Assembly: GCF_039793925.1 (NCBI RefSeq)
Contig: NZ_JBAMME010000240.1
Span: 1-64,000, forward strand
Direction of reading: 5' to 3'
From: Thermogutta sp039793925
GTDB taxonomy: Bacteria > Planctomycetota > Planctomycetia > Pirellulales > Thermoguttaceae
DNA: 64,000 nt
This document shows positions 8,680 to 17,606 of the stretch, piece after piece. Made by a program: the position numbers and the translations under genes. The notes under the pieces are model-generated. The model made no database searches. It saw only the letters and a list, made by a program, of their open reading frames with translations, and was not told where the DNA came from. Positions within the stretch are counted from its first letter, which is position 1, and the number at the start of each line of letters is the position of its first letter.

Positions 8680-10917
8680 TCATTTTTCGGATTGGGAATG
8701 AGAAGCGCACGCTACCTCCGGCTTCACGCTATCTCGATAGGCAGCGACATGGCGGGCGACAATCTTGACCAGCGTTTTTCGATCCACCGGTTTGGAGAGA
8801 TAATCGTCGCACCCGGCAGCCAGGCACGCTTCCCGGTCGCCGACCATGGCGTGAGCCGTTAGTGCGATGATCGGGGTACGGCATCCCCGACTGCGCAGTA
8901 CACGCACCGCGGTGTATCCATCAACAATGGGCATTTGCATATCCATCAGGATGCATTCAAACGGCGTACCGTGGTGTTCGGCCAGTTCTACCATGCGGAT
9001 GGCCTCTTCACCATTACTGGCGACGGCTACCTGAAAGCCCGCCTTGCGAAGGATAAAGCTGATCAACCGCTGATTATCCAGACCGTCTTCCGCTAACAGG
9101 ACGTGACCGTCAAGCTGCTGACACGATGCTCGGTTTTGGTTCTGAACCTCGGCTTCGGCCGGGGGCGCCCATGTGGTTATCATCGGAATCCCTTCGAGAG
9201 GGCCGGGATCGACGGTGAGGACAAAGGTGCTTCCCTGGCCGGGTGTGCTCGAAACTGTAATATCGCCACCTAATAATTCAGCGAGTTTGCGACTGATTGT
9301 CAGTCCCAAACCTGTTCCGCCGTGTCGTCGGGAGAGTGATTCCTCACCCTGGACAAACGCTTCGAAAATGCGCTCCCGATCGGATTCTGCGATTCCTGGG
9401 CCGGTATCCACAACGGCAAAGCACATTCGAGGTTTATTCTGTTTATTCTGTAAATAGAGTTTTAACGTGACTTTGCCCTGCTTCGTGAACTTAACGGCGT
9501 TATTCATTAGATTAACGAGAATCTGCTTTAATCGTATCGGATCACTGTAAATTTGCTGGGGAACTGGGCCGGCGACTTCGAAGACCAGCTTGAGGCTTTT
9601 AGCGGCCGCCTTCACTTCCATGAGAGAAACCACATCATGAGCGATTTCAATAGGATGGCAGGGCTGACGTGCGACTGAGAATTTTCCAGACTCAATTTTT
9701 GACAAATCCAAAATATCATTGATCAGGTTGAGCAGATGTTCGCCATTCCGGCGGATAATGGCCAGATAATTCGCCCGCTGTTCCGGGGTTGTATCGTCGT
9801 CTGCGAGGAAATCGAGGTATCCCAAAATCGCGGACATGGGCGTGCGAATTTCGTGGCTCATATTCGCCAGGAAGATGCTTTTAGCATGGTTGGCGGCTTC
9901 GGCAGCATGACATGCCTGTTGGAGTTGTTCGGTACGCTCCCGAACGCGTTCTTCGAGCTTTTCGTTGGTTTCCCGAAGTGCGGCTTCGGCCTGCTCGATA
10001 TGGCCTAGCATGATATTGAACTGGCGGGCCAATTGTCCGAGCTCATCCCGCGAACTCACATCGACCCGCATGGAATAGTCCCCCGTCCGAACGATTTCTT
10101 CCATTGTTTTCTGGAGACGTGTGACGTGCATCAGGAACGCCTGTTGGAAATAAACCGTTGCCCTGGCGGAAAATGCGCCGGCCAGGGCGAAAACCCCGAT
10201 CATCACAGCAAGGTACAGAGCCAAGTTGTGCCATGCTCCGCGGAGTGAGGATTCCACCACCACGTGACCTGCGGGATGATTGCGATGAACGATGGGTACA
10301 ACAGCGGTGAGTCGGCTGAGCGGCGCAGTGCGTCGAGCATTCAGATCCGATAGATCATCGGGAAGAGGTTGGAGCCCGGATGTGGGGGTGGGAGAAAAGG
10401 TGGAGACGAATAATCGGCCGTGGGCATCGTAAATCGCCGCCTGCAGGACATCCTTTTTACAAAATGTGCTCTTCAGAAGTTCGGCCGCCGTTTCTCGGTC
10501 TTCGAATTCGACAGCGGCGGATGCGTTTGCGGCCACCACGCCGGCCAGCGCCCGGAGTTGTGCGGCTTCATGGCGGAGCGTCAGATGCACCTGGAGTCCG
10601 ACGACGGCAAGACTCACGATTACGAACGCACTTCCCAGGGTAACAGCGAAAATCAGCCGGAGCTTCGTGCGCAGAGGACGATCCAGAAACCACTGCAGAT
10701 TTTTGCGATGAAGTGGGAGATTAATAATCGGCTTGATGAGTCGGGCGAAGATCAGGGCAATCCCCGACGGATGCTCCGGGGAACAATCTATCTTACTGCT
10801 CTCGCAATTTGAATGAGTTTGGAACTGATTTTCAGTCCCTGAGCCTGAGCCTGCGAGGCGTTGATCTCCAGGCGTACCTTGTTTTCCACGATGACAAAAT
10901 TGATTGTGCCACCCCAT
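8680..10917 (-). CDS. membrane hybrid histidine kinase with HAMP and C-terminal receiver
   Basis: A sensor kinase with two membrane segments (about 87-110 and 232-250) around a periplasmic domain of roughly 120 residues. A HAMP linker and coiled coil follow. HisKA has the phospho-acceptor His in FLANMSHEIRTPMSA (about residue 355). The HATPase has NLMNNAVKFT, DTGPGI and GGTGLGLTISR. The receiver has HVLLAEDGLDN, the acceptor Asp in LMDMQMP (about 659) and LSKPVD. It is the last gene of the TonB receptor-yfiR unit, so it probably senses a periplasmic signal via YfiR. The start is uncertain. ATG 10917 has AGAGGGA upstream but overlaps yfiR by 130 bases; no ATG, GTG or TTG lies in frame between the yfiR stop and the first membrane segment. 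Confidence 0.9.
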   Translation of the reverse strand: MGWHNQFCHRGKQGTPGDQRLAGSGSGTENQFQTHSNCESSKIDCSPEHPSGIALIFARLIKPIINLPLHRKNLQWFLDRPLRTKLRLIFAVTLGSAFVIVSLAVVGLQVHLTLRHEAAQLRALAGVVAANASAAVEFEDRETAAELLKSTFCKKDVLQAAIYDAHGRLFVSTFSPTPTSGLQPLPDDLSDLNARRTAPLSRLTAVVPIVHRNHPAGHVVVESSLRGAWHNLALYLAVMIGVFALAGAFSARATVYFQQAFLMHVTRLQKTMEEIVRTGDYSMRVDVSSRDELGQLARQFNIMLGHIEQAEAALRETNEKLEERVRERTEQLQQACHAAEAANHAKSIFLANMSHEIRTPMSAILGYLDFLADDDTTPEQRANYLAIIRRNGEHLLNLINDILDLSKIESGKFSVARQPCHPIEIAHDVVSLMEVKAAAKSLKLVFEVAGPVPQQIYSDPIRLKQILVNLMNNAVKFTKQGKVTLKLYLQNKQNKPRMCFAVVDTGPGIAESDRERIFEAFVQGEESLSRRHGGTGLGLTISRKLAELLGGDITVSSTPGQGSTFVLTVDPGPLEGIPMITTWAPPAEAEVQNQNRASCQQLDGHVLLAEDGLDNQRLISFILRKAGFQVAVASNGEEAIRMVELAEHHGTPFECILMDMQMPIVDGYTAVRVLRSRGCRTPIIALTAHAMVGDREACLAAGCDDYLSKPVDRKTLVKIVARHVAAYRDSVKPEVACASHSQSEK

Positions 10918-11381
10918 TCCAAAAATCCCTCTGTTTCGCCAACCAGGAGAACGCCTTTGACTGGGATGGTCTGCAAAATGTTCCGTTGCGTTTCTGGGGG
11001 GACAGCTCTAGGAAAGTATAGGATATGGCAGCGCGGAACCGGATCATCCGGATTAAGTATCCGAAGTTGTATTGGGCGGGGGACCGCGTCAGTCTCAATA
11101 GCCTGACGGAGGTAGGGGCTGATCGAATCGGGTTTATAAACGCCAATAATCACCGGCTGGCTGGGGGCCTCGGCAGGGTCGGGCCATTCGATGTATCGAA
11201 CGAAGTTTATGAGAAATGCTGCCTTTATCAGATATTCACGGTTGATCACTTCTTGCGAGTATGATGGCCGGGATACAAGCAAGAGAATAAGTGCAGCAGC
11301 GGAAACCAGGGCGTTTAAGGGGTCCGCGCCCCGTTTAAAAGTGATTGGCAGTTCGTCATGCCGGACGTTGGACCGATCCAT
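10788..11381 (-). CDS. YfiR-like periplasmic protein (DUF4154)
   Basis: A 197-residue exported protein. I chose ATG 11381, which follows GGTGA and sits 24 bases after the receptor stop. A longer start would overlap the receptor gene. A hydrophobic segment (ALVSAAALILLLVS) is followed by the mature domain EYLIKAAFLINFVRYIEWP, then IGVYKPDSISPYL, HILYFPRAV, VLLVGETEGFLEWGGTINFV and a closing helix. This pattern is typical of the DUF4154/YfiR family. In Pseudomonas, YfiR is a periplasmic repressor of the diguanylate cyclase YfiN. Here the partner is more likely the adjacent hybrid kinase. The receptor-YfiR-kinase order is a recurring arrangement, so the three genes probably form one sensory unit. 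Confidence 0.88.
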   Translation of the reverse strand: MDRSNVRHDELPITFKRGADPLNALVSAAALILLLVSRPSYSQEVINREYLIKAAFLINFVRYIEWPDPAEAPSQPVIIGVYKPDSISPYLRQAIETDAVPRPIQLRILNPDDPVPRCHILYFPRAVPPETQRNILQTIPVKGVLLVGETEGFLEWGGTINFVIVENKVRLEINASQAQAQGLKISSKLIQIARAVR

Positions 11382-11404
11382 TAGGTCTTCACCAAGATTC
11401 TCGC

Positions 11405-13642
11405 TTAATAACGTAATGTGATGCCGCCGTATACTTCGCTTTGAACTTCCGTGCCGATGATGGCGAGGGAATCCTGTCGCGACCACTCACGATGGGCACC
11501 GTCAAACATGTTGCGCCCTACCACGAACACTTCTGCATGGTTTGACAATTGTCGTGCAAGCCGGATGTCTCCTACGAGATAACGGGGTACGTTCGGACTA
11601 TCAACCTTATCAACATAGCGAAGAATAAAATCTGTCTGCCACTGTTTCCATGGGCGTCCCATCAACCAGATAAAAAAGATATTTCGAGGTGTACCTCCTT
11701 CCTCCACTGCGCGGACGACATTCGGTGCCGGTTCAATATTCAGCCTAATAAAACTATAGCCCCCGCGCAGGGACCAGGTTTCGGTGAGTTCCCAGGACCC
11801 TGACCATTCGAAGCCGTACGTCTGTGCCCTGACGCCGTTAGCCCACGTGACTGGGACTATGACAGCAGGCCAGCCACCGGGAGTAGTTCCGGCGATGGGT
11901 GTCAATGGCAGGAAACCGCGCAGATCATCATAGTCGTTATAAAACACAGAGAGGTCCCAATAGATGGTTTTGACAGGTTGACGGCGCAGGCCGATTTCGT
12001 AACTGAGGAGAGTTTCACTCTCGAAGTCAGGATTTCCCCGGACAAGGGCGAATTCCGGAAGCGGGCCGGGAAGAATGTCGTAGAGTAGAGTTAATTCTAA
12101 ATCCGAGTCAGCTCGAGAGGGGCTTCGCACCGCACGGGAGACGGCCCCCCACACGGCTGTTCGTGGATTCGGTTGCCAGACGACCCGTCCTGTGGGCTGA
12201 TATTCAAAACCGGAATAATCGTTATGTTCAAACTTCGATCCAACGAGGAAGAATAGCCGCTCGTCGATCACTTCAATTTCATCTTGGATGAAGTAACTGA
12301 AAAGATCATCGGCGCGCTTAGCCGGGTTGAATGCCAGGTACCAGGGCTGGGAATTCACAAAATCTTCCGTGTACCTGTATCCAAATCCCCACGTCAGCGT
12401 ATGACGATCCCCCAAGAGAAAGCTGTGCTGGAAGTCGATGTCGAATATGTCACGGTCTTCGGCATACAGGTACCTGATGTTGTGACGCTCGGTCCGATCA
12501 TAGTAAATTTGGATGGACCAATTGGAATCTTCGTCCACTTGCCGCGACCATCGCCACAAAAGGTTACCGCCCTCCACGTGGGCGTCATTACGGAGAGTCG
12601 TGCGGAAATCTGGTGGGAATGAACCGGGGAGACGGATTCCCTCTCCAGAATAGCCGTTGTAGTAGTCACCCTGCAGCGTCAGGAGATCGTCTTGCGTGGG
12701 AATATGGTCAACGCGGAATCCGGTCCGCGCTTGGCGCCAGTCATCTGGCTCGTTTCTTGAAAGCGAATGTGTGGGTGGCAAGTAGCCACCGTCTCTTTCA
12801 AACCATTTGCCGTAGATTCGGAACGTAGTGTGTTCGTTGAGTTTTCCGCCGTAGCGTGCTTCGGCAAAACCCTTTTCTTCCGTTCCTGCTCCCGCCTGAA
12901 AGAATGACCCCTGTGTTTTTTGGGAGTTTTTCGTGATGATATTGACAACACCGTTAACAGCATTGGCACCCCAGACGCTGGCGCCGGGACCGCGAATGAC
13001 TTCGATCCGCTCGATGTCCTCAAGGAGAAGGTCCTGGACGTCCCAGTACACGCCGGAGAAAAGCGGGGTGTAAACGGTGCGCCCATCGATTTGCACCAGG
13101 AGTTTATCGGCAAAACGGTCGGTGAAGCCCCGGCACGAGATGGCCCATTTGTTGGCGTCCATGCGGGCCACATGGAATCCGGGCACAAGCCGCAGAATAT
13201 CGGGAAGAGTGCGGGCTCCCGATTGGCGAATCATTTCAGACGTGATCACATAGACCGCTGCGGGCGATCTTCCGACGTTGCTTTCCTGCCGGGTTACGGT
13301 TGTCACTTCCATTTGAAAAGATGGAGCAACCACATCGATCTGTGTGAGTTGCTCCACATCCAGTTTGAAAATGTCATGAACGTCCTCTTGGTTCTGAATA
13401 ACGGAGGGAGGGTCGCCCAAATTGGGTGAACCGTCGGAGGTGATGGCAGATGGTGGGGCGGCCATTTCAGAAGAATTCCCACCAGCAACTGCGATCGCTT
13501 GCGGGCAGGATGGGCCCGGTGTTAGACTCCCGAATAAACCTGCCAAAGCGGCGATGGTCCACGCTGTCCACGGCGAAAAGGGACGCCACATCCGCGTCGT
13601 GCTGGACGAACGACGATGAGAAATTTGGGCTGGAGTTATCAT
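11405..13642 (-). CDS. TonB-dependent outer-membrane receptor
   Basis: A 745-residue receptor with a signal-like N-terminus, a short linker, a plug domain (about 105-240; YVITSEMIRQSGARTLPDIL, then GVYWDVQDLLLEDIERIEVI and GPGASVWGANAVNGVVNIIT) and a 22-strand barrel ending in YGGITLRY, a normal aromatic-terminated barrel end. Plug sequences of this kind are found in siderophore, vitamin and carbohydrate receptors; the ligand is unknown. A region before the plug (QEDVHDIFKLDVEQLTQIDV) resembles the motif seen in receptors paired with DUF4154 genes. It heads a minus-strand unit with yfiR and the hybrid kinase, so it may act more in signalling than uptake. An alternative ATG lies at 13591. Confidence 0.9.
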   Translation of the reverse strand: MITPAQISHRRSSSTTRMWRPFSPWTAWTIAALAGLFGSLTPGPSCPQAIAVAGGNSSEMAAPPSAITSDGSPNLGDPPSVIQNQEDVHDIFKLDVEQLTQIDVVAPSFQMEVTTVTRQESNVGRSPAAVYVITSEMIRQSGARTLPDILRLVPGFHVARMDANKWAISCRGFTDRFADKLLVQIDGRTVYTPLFSGVYWDVQDLLLEDIERIEVIRGPGASVWGANAVNGVVNIITKNSQKTQGSFFQAGAGTEEKGFAEARYGGKLNEHTTFRIYGKWFERDGGYLPPTHSLSRNEPDDWRQARTGFRVDHIPTQDDLLTLQGDYYNGYSGEGIRLPGSFPPDFRTTLRNDAHVEGGNLLWRWSRQVDEDSNWSIQIYYDRTERHNIRYLYAEDRDIFDIDFQHSFLLGDRHTLTWGFGYRYTEDFVNSQPWYLAFNPAKRADDLFSYFIQDEIEVIDERLFFLVGSKFEHNDYSGFEYQPTGRVVWQPNPRTAVWGAVSRAVRSPSRADSDLELTLLYDILPGPLPEFALVRGNPDFESETLLSYEIGLRRQPVKTIYWDLSVFYNDYDDLRGFLPLTPIAGTTPGGWPAVIVPVTWANGVRAQTYGFEWSGSWELTETWSLRGGYSFIRLNIEPAPNVVRAVEEGGTPRNIFFIWLMGRPWKQWQTDFILRYVDKVDSPNVPRYLVGDIRLARQLSNHAEVFVVGRNMFDGAHREWSRQDSLAIIGTEVQSEVYGGITLRY

Positions 13643-14030
13643 GTCCGCGGTTCTGCCCGCATTGTTGGCCGATTGGTTCGGGGAATCCGTCAGTCATCAA
13701 TCGAAGCGAACGGCACTCTTTTCGCCGCGGAGTCGTATTCACAGATGCTTTGCGCGTCGCTCCGGGTGTGGCATCGTCAAGAGGATCAGAAAATCTGAAT
13801 AAGTTTCGCTCAATCGCCAGAATTTACCCAGATTCGTGCGACGAAATCGCGTCAACGGCCTGAAATGGTTGGCCATAAAGGAGCTGGGGAGCCGCCCAGT
13901 GCGATGGTACTCGCTGTATACTGGATAGTTCTGGTGCGATCCTGAAAAATGGTTGCCATGGCGTAAGTGTGACGGGGCTATCGCCCCCACAAAGTGGACT
14001 GCTTCAAGCTGAGAATTGACTGAGGACGCG
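13643..14030. other. intergenic region between TonB receptor and gatC
   Basis: A divergent spacer of about 390 bases that must hold the promoters of both the receptor unit and gatCAB. I cannot point to a well-spaced -35/-10 pair. I see no cobalamin-type riboswitch core, tRNA or repeat. Confidence 0.4.
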
Positions 14031-14324
14031 ATGACCCTCACTCGCCAGGAAATTGAAAAGGTGGCTCTTTTGGCCAGGCTGATTCTCACGCCCGAGGAAG
14101 TCGAGGAGATGACCGGGCAGCTCGGTCGGGTGCTGGAATACATGGCTTTGTTGAACGAGGTCAAGACCGAAGGAGTGGAACCACTGGCCCACGCCGTGGA
14201 ATTTGCCAATGTTTTTCGCGACGATCAGGTAGAAAAAAGCCTGGATCGTGAAGTAGCGCTGGCAAATGCCCCCCATCGAGATGAGGAGTGTTACCTCGTT
14301 CCGGCGGTTTTGGGTGACGTGTGA
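14031..14324 (+). CDS. gatC: Asp-tRNA(Asn)/Glu-tRNA(Gln) amidotransferase subunit C
   Basis: A 97-residue subunit that stabilises GatA in the GatCAB complex. ATG 14031 is preferred over an in-frame TTG at 14016 because the family begins with this LTRQEIEKVALLARL helix and GAGGAC precedes the ATG. The characteristic ending DREVALANAPHRDEECYLVPAVL is complete. The complex amidates Glu-tRNA(Gln) and/or Asp-tRNA(Asn) in the cytoplasm. gatA follows after 36 bases and gatB after that, a complete gatCAB operon. Confidence 0.93.
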   Translation: MTLTRQEIEKVALLARLILTPEEVEEMTGQLGRVLEYMALLNEVKTEGVEPLAHAVEFANVFRDDQVEKSLDREVALANAPHRDEECYLVPAVLGDV

Positions 14325-14360
14325 GTTCTCAGGTGTCTTCTGGAATCAATCCGATTTGCA

Positions 14361-15938
14361 ATGACGAGTCTCAATAGATTCCCGTTCGCCAGTTCTGCTG
14401 CTGAGTTACTAGTGGCTCTCCGTAAGGGGGATATCACTTCGGAAGATTTGGTGACAGCAGCACTGGCTCAGATTCAGACATACGACCGGCATGTGGGGGC
14501 ATTCCTTTCCATTCGGGGTGAAAAGGCGCTGGACGAAGCTAGGGAGATTGATCGGCGGCGAACCCAGGGAGACAAGCTTGGTCCACTGGCGGGGCTTCCT
14601 GTGGCAGTTAAAGACAATCTTTGCACGCAGGGAGAGCCTACCACGTGTGCCTCGCGGATGCTGGCCAATTTCATCCCGCCGTACGATGCTACGGTGGTGG
14701 CGCGGCTCAAGGCGGCGGATGCCATCATCATCGGCAAGACCAACCTTGACGAATTTGCGATGGGCGGATCGACGGAAACGTCCGCCTTTCAGAAAACGCG
14801 CAATCCCTGGGATCTGGAGCGGATTCCTGGCGGCTCGAGCGGCGGCGCGGCGGCCTGTGTCGCTGCCCGGATGGTGCCTCTCTCGGTGGGAAGCGATACG
14901 GGTGGTTCCATCCGGCAGCCAGCGGCTCTCTGTGGAGTGACGGGATTGAAGCCTACCTACGGCCGGGTGAGTCGTTTCGGTCTTGTCGCATTTGCCAGCA
15001 GTCTCGATCAGATCGGGCCGCTGGCTCAGACCGTGGAGGATTGCGCGCTATTGCTGGAGGTCTTGGCCGGCCATGACTCTCGGGATGCAACTTCGATTAA
15101 CAGACCCGTGCCTCCTTATCGGGAGCTGCTTTTGCAGCAGCCAGAAAAGGTCAGAATTGGATACGTTCCGGAAATGCTCAGCGACGGGATTTCCCCCGAC
15201 GTTGTTCGGACCATGGAAGAAGCGATCGATGTGTTTCGGTCATTGGGTGCGGCAATACAGGAGGTTTCACTGCCTCATGCCCGATACGCCGTAGCCACGT
15301 ACTACATCATCGCGTGCAGTGAAGCCTCCAGTAATCTTGCGCGGTATGACGGCGTGCATTACGGATATCGGACCGACGAAAAGGCGATGCTGGCGGAGCT
15401 GGCTGAAGAACGCCGTCGCTTGCAGCAAGAGGGTAATTTGGCTGCCCTGGAAGATCTCGACACAGCTCTGGTTAGGCTCTATCGGAAGACCCGGGCGGAA
15501 GGGTTTGGAGCGGAGGTCAAACGGCGGATCATGCTCGGGACATACGCGCTGAGTGCCGGGTATTATGATGCCTATTATTTGAAGGCGCTCAAGGTTCGAC
15601 GGCTGATCCGCCAGGATTACGACCGGGCGTTTGAAACGGTGGATATGATTCTCGGACCGGTGACACCGGGACCGGCTTTCCGGATTGGTGAGAAAATCAA
15701 TGATCCGTTGGCGATGTACCTTTTCGACCTGTTTACGGTAAGTGCGAACCTGGCCGGGATCCCGGCGTTGGCTTTTCCTGCCGGATTGAGTGCGGAAGGC
15801 CTCCCCATCGGTTTGCAGCTTCAGGGACCGCCGCTTTCCGAGGAGCGTTTGCTGCAGGTGGGACACATGTTTCAGCGGGTGACGGATTGGCATCGGCGTC
15901 GTCCCCCATTGATCGAAAACAATGGACCGCTGTCTTGA
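14361..15938 (+). CDS. gatA: Asp-tRNA(Asn)/Glu-tRNA(Gln) amidotransferase subunit A
   Basis: A 525-residue amidase-signature enzyme that frees ammonia from glutamine for tRNA-bound Glu or Asp. The Ser-cisSer-Lys machinery is intact: Lys in VAVKDNLC, the Gly/Ser-rich loop IPGGSSGGAAACVAA, and the nucleophile Ser region SVGSDTGGSIRQPA. The closing LFTVSANLAGIPALAFPAG and GLPIGLQLQG are typical. The protein is somewhat longer than the usual 480-490 residues, with extra residues at the C-terminus. It lies between gatC and gatB in the same orientation. Confidence 0.95.
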   Translation: MTSLNRFPFASSAAELLVALRKGDITSEDLVTAALAQIQTYDRHVGAFLSIRGEKALDEAREIDRRRTQGDKLGPLAGLPVAVKDNLCTQGEPTTCASRMLANFIPPYDATVVARLKAADAIIIGKTNLDEFAMGGSTETSAFQKTRNPWDLERIPGGSSGGAAACVAARMVPLSVGSDTGGSIRQPAALCGVTGLKPTYGRVSRFGLVAFASSLDQIGPLAQTVEDCALLLEVLAGHDSRDATSINRPVPPYRELLLQQPEKVRIGYVPEMLSDGISPDVVRTMEEAIDVFRSLGAAIQEVSLPHARYAVATYYIIACSEASSNLARYDGVHYGYRTDEKAMLAELAEERRRLQQEGNLAALEDLDTALVRLYRKTRAEGFGAEVKRRIMLGTYALSAGYYDAYYLKALKVRRLIRQDYDRAFETVDMILGPVTPGPAFRIGEKINDPLAMYLFDLFTVSANLAGIPALAFPAGLSAEGLPIGLQLQGPPLSEERLLQVGHMFQRVTDWHRRRPPLIENNGPLS

Positions 15939-16022
15939 AAACGTTCCTTGGCTGCCTGGAATGAGTCGGGACAGAATCGTCAGGCGAGACGGGATTGTGC
16001 AGGAACGAATTGCAAAGATCAG

Positions 16023-17504
16023 ATGAACACCAGCGATACACCCTACAGGATTGTGATCGGTTTGGAAGTTCACGTGCAGTTGCTCACGGAGAGCAAACTT
16101 TTTTGTGGATGTTCCACGAAATTCGGGGCCCCGCCGAACACGCAGACCTGTCCTGTGTGCATCGGGATGCCGGGGGTTCTGCCGGTCATGAATCGGAAGG
16201 CCTTAGAACTGGCAGTTAAGACCGGACTGGCGCTCAATTGCGAGATTGCGCGATTCAGCAAGTGGGACAGAAAAAACTACTACTATCCCGATTTGCCCAA
16301 GGGCTACCAGATCAGTCAGTATGACCTGCCCATCTGTCGGGGCGGGTACCTGGAAATTCCCACTGAGAATGGCGAGGAAACGCGGCGGATCGGAATTATC
16401 CGCGTCCATCTGGAAGAAGATGCCGGCAAGAGTATGCACGACGAAAAAGCCGGCCGGGCGGACAGCCGCATCGATTTAAATCGGGCTGGCACGCCTCTTT
16501 TGGAAATCGTCACCAAACCTGATCTGCGTTCACCAACAGAGGCAAAAACGTTTCTCACCGAGCTGAAATTGCTGCTGAACTACCTGGAAGTTTCCGACTG
16601 CAACATGCAGGAGGGCAGTCTGCGGGTAGATGCGAACATCAATCTCCATATCCCCACCGGTGACGGAAAGTATGTTGCTACTCCGATCGTGGAAGTGAAA
16701 AACATGAACAGCTTTCGTGCGGTGGAGCGGGCCCTCACCTACGAAGCGCAGCGGCAGTACGAAGCCTTTCTGGAAACTGGCCATAAATTGGGAGACGTGC
16801 CCAAGCAGACACGTGGCTGGGATGAGGATGCCCAGATAACGCGACCGCAGCGCTCCAAGGAAGAGTCCAGCGATTATCGATATTTTCCAGAGCCGGATCT
16901 GGTACCAGTCACGATCACGGAGGAAGAATTGGAACGCATCCGCGCGACTCTCGGCGAATTGCCGGCGGAGATCCGGCGCCGCCTGCAGGCAACCTACCGG
17001 ATCACAGCATACGACAGCGATGTGATTGTCAATCAGGGGCGGGCGTTCGTGGACTACTACTGCTCTTTGGCGGAAGGATGCGGGGACGGAAAAATGGCTG
17101 CCAACTGGGCCCAGCAGGATGTGCTGCGAACGCTTAATGAGCGTCAATGGACAATCGCGCAGTTTCCTGTCAGTGCGGATAACCTCGCGGAGCTTCTTCG
17201 GAAAGTGCGAGCGGGTGAGTTGGACACCGCTAAAGCCAGGATGGTCTTTGCGGAGATGGTGGAACGACGTTGCTCGGCGGCGGATGCCATCCAACGGTTG
17301 GGAATTGTGCAGGTGGACGAAGGCGAATTGCGCCGGCTGTGTGAGGAACTGATCGCTACCAATCCACGGGTGGTAGCCGAAGTGAAAGCGGGAAAAGATA
17401 AGGCAATCGGCAGCCTGGTCGGTCAGGCGAAAAAACGCAATCCGAATGTCAACCCTGCTCGGGTGAAAGAAATCTGTCTCGAATTGATCCAGGGGCAATC
17501 CTGA
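16023..17504 (+). CDS. gatB: Asp-tRNA(Asn)/Glu-tRNA(Gln) amidotransferase subunit B
   Basis: A 493-residue kinase-like subunit that phosphorylates the tRNA-bound Glu or Asp and completes the amidation. I start it at ATG 16023, directly before YRIVIGLEVHVQLL, the conserved opening. An in-frame start at 15948 would add 25 unconserved residues. The zinc-site cysteines are visible in CGCSTKFG and CPVCIGMPG. Then follow DRKNYYYPDLPKGYQISQYD, HLEEDAGK and DYRYFPEPDL. The C-terminal YqeY-like tail (about 345-493) that contacts tRNA is complete. It is 84 bases downstream of gatA in the same operon. Confidence 0.96.
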   Translation: MNTSDTPYRIVIGLEVHVQLLTESKLFCGCSTKFGAPPNTQTCPVCIGMPGVLPVMNRKALELAVKTGLALNCEIARFSKWDRKNYYYPDLPKGYQISQYDLPICRGGYLEIPTENGEETRRIGIIRVHLEEDAGKSMHDEKAGRADSRIDLNRAGTPLLEIVTKPDLRSPTEAKTFLTELKLLLNYLEVSDCNMQEGSLRVDANINLHIPTGDGKYVATPIVEVKNMNSFRAVERALTYEAQRQYEAFLETGHKLGDVPKQTRGWDEDAQITRPQRSKEESSDYRYFPEPDLVPVTITEEELERIRATLGELPAEIRRRLQATYRITAYDSDVIVNQGRAFVDYYCSLAEGCGDGKMAANWAQQDVLRTLNERQWTIAQFPVSADNLAELLRKVRAGELDTAKARMVFAEMVERRCSAADAIQRLGIVQVDEGELRRLCEELIATNPRVVAEVKAGKDKAIGSLVGQAKKRNPNVNPARVKEICLELIQGQS

Positions 17505-17606
17505 AAAACCGCCTTTACCTCGGTAAATGCAGCCTGGTTCAGAGGAACTCTTCCAGACGGAAAGTTTACATCGAGTGTTTCGATCGGTGGAGTACAAAAC
17601 GGCGGT

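Noticed and set aside
13643..14030. Possible cobalamin riboswitch before the TonB receptor
   Set aside because: I looked for the conserved core boxes and did not find them.
15267..16073. A long minus-strand frame across gatA and gatB
   Set aside because: It is antisense to two certain genes and shows no domain.
17513..17526. Palindrome TTTACC-TC-GGTAAA after gatB
   Set aside because: It has no T-run after it and a 2-base centre, so it is not a terminator. A single copy is too weak to call an operator.
16530..17597. A 355-codon minus-strand frame
   Set aside because: It is antisense to gatB, without a recognisable product.
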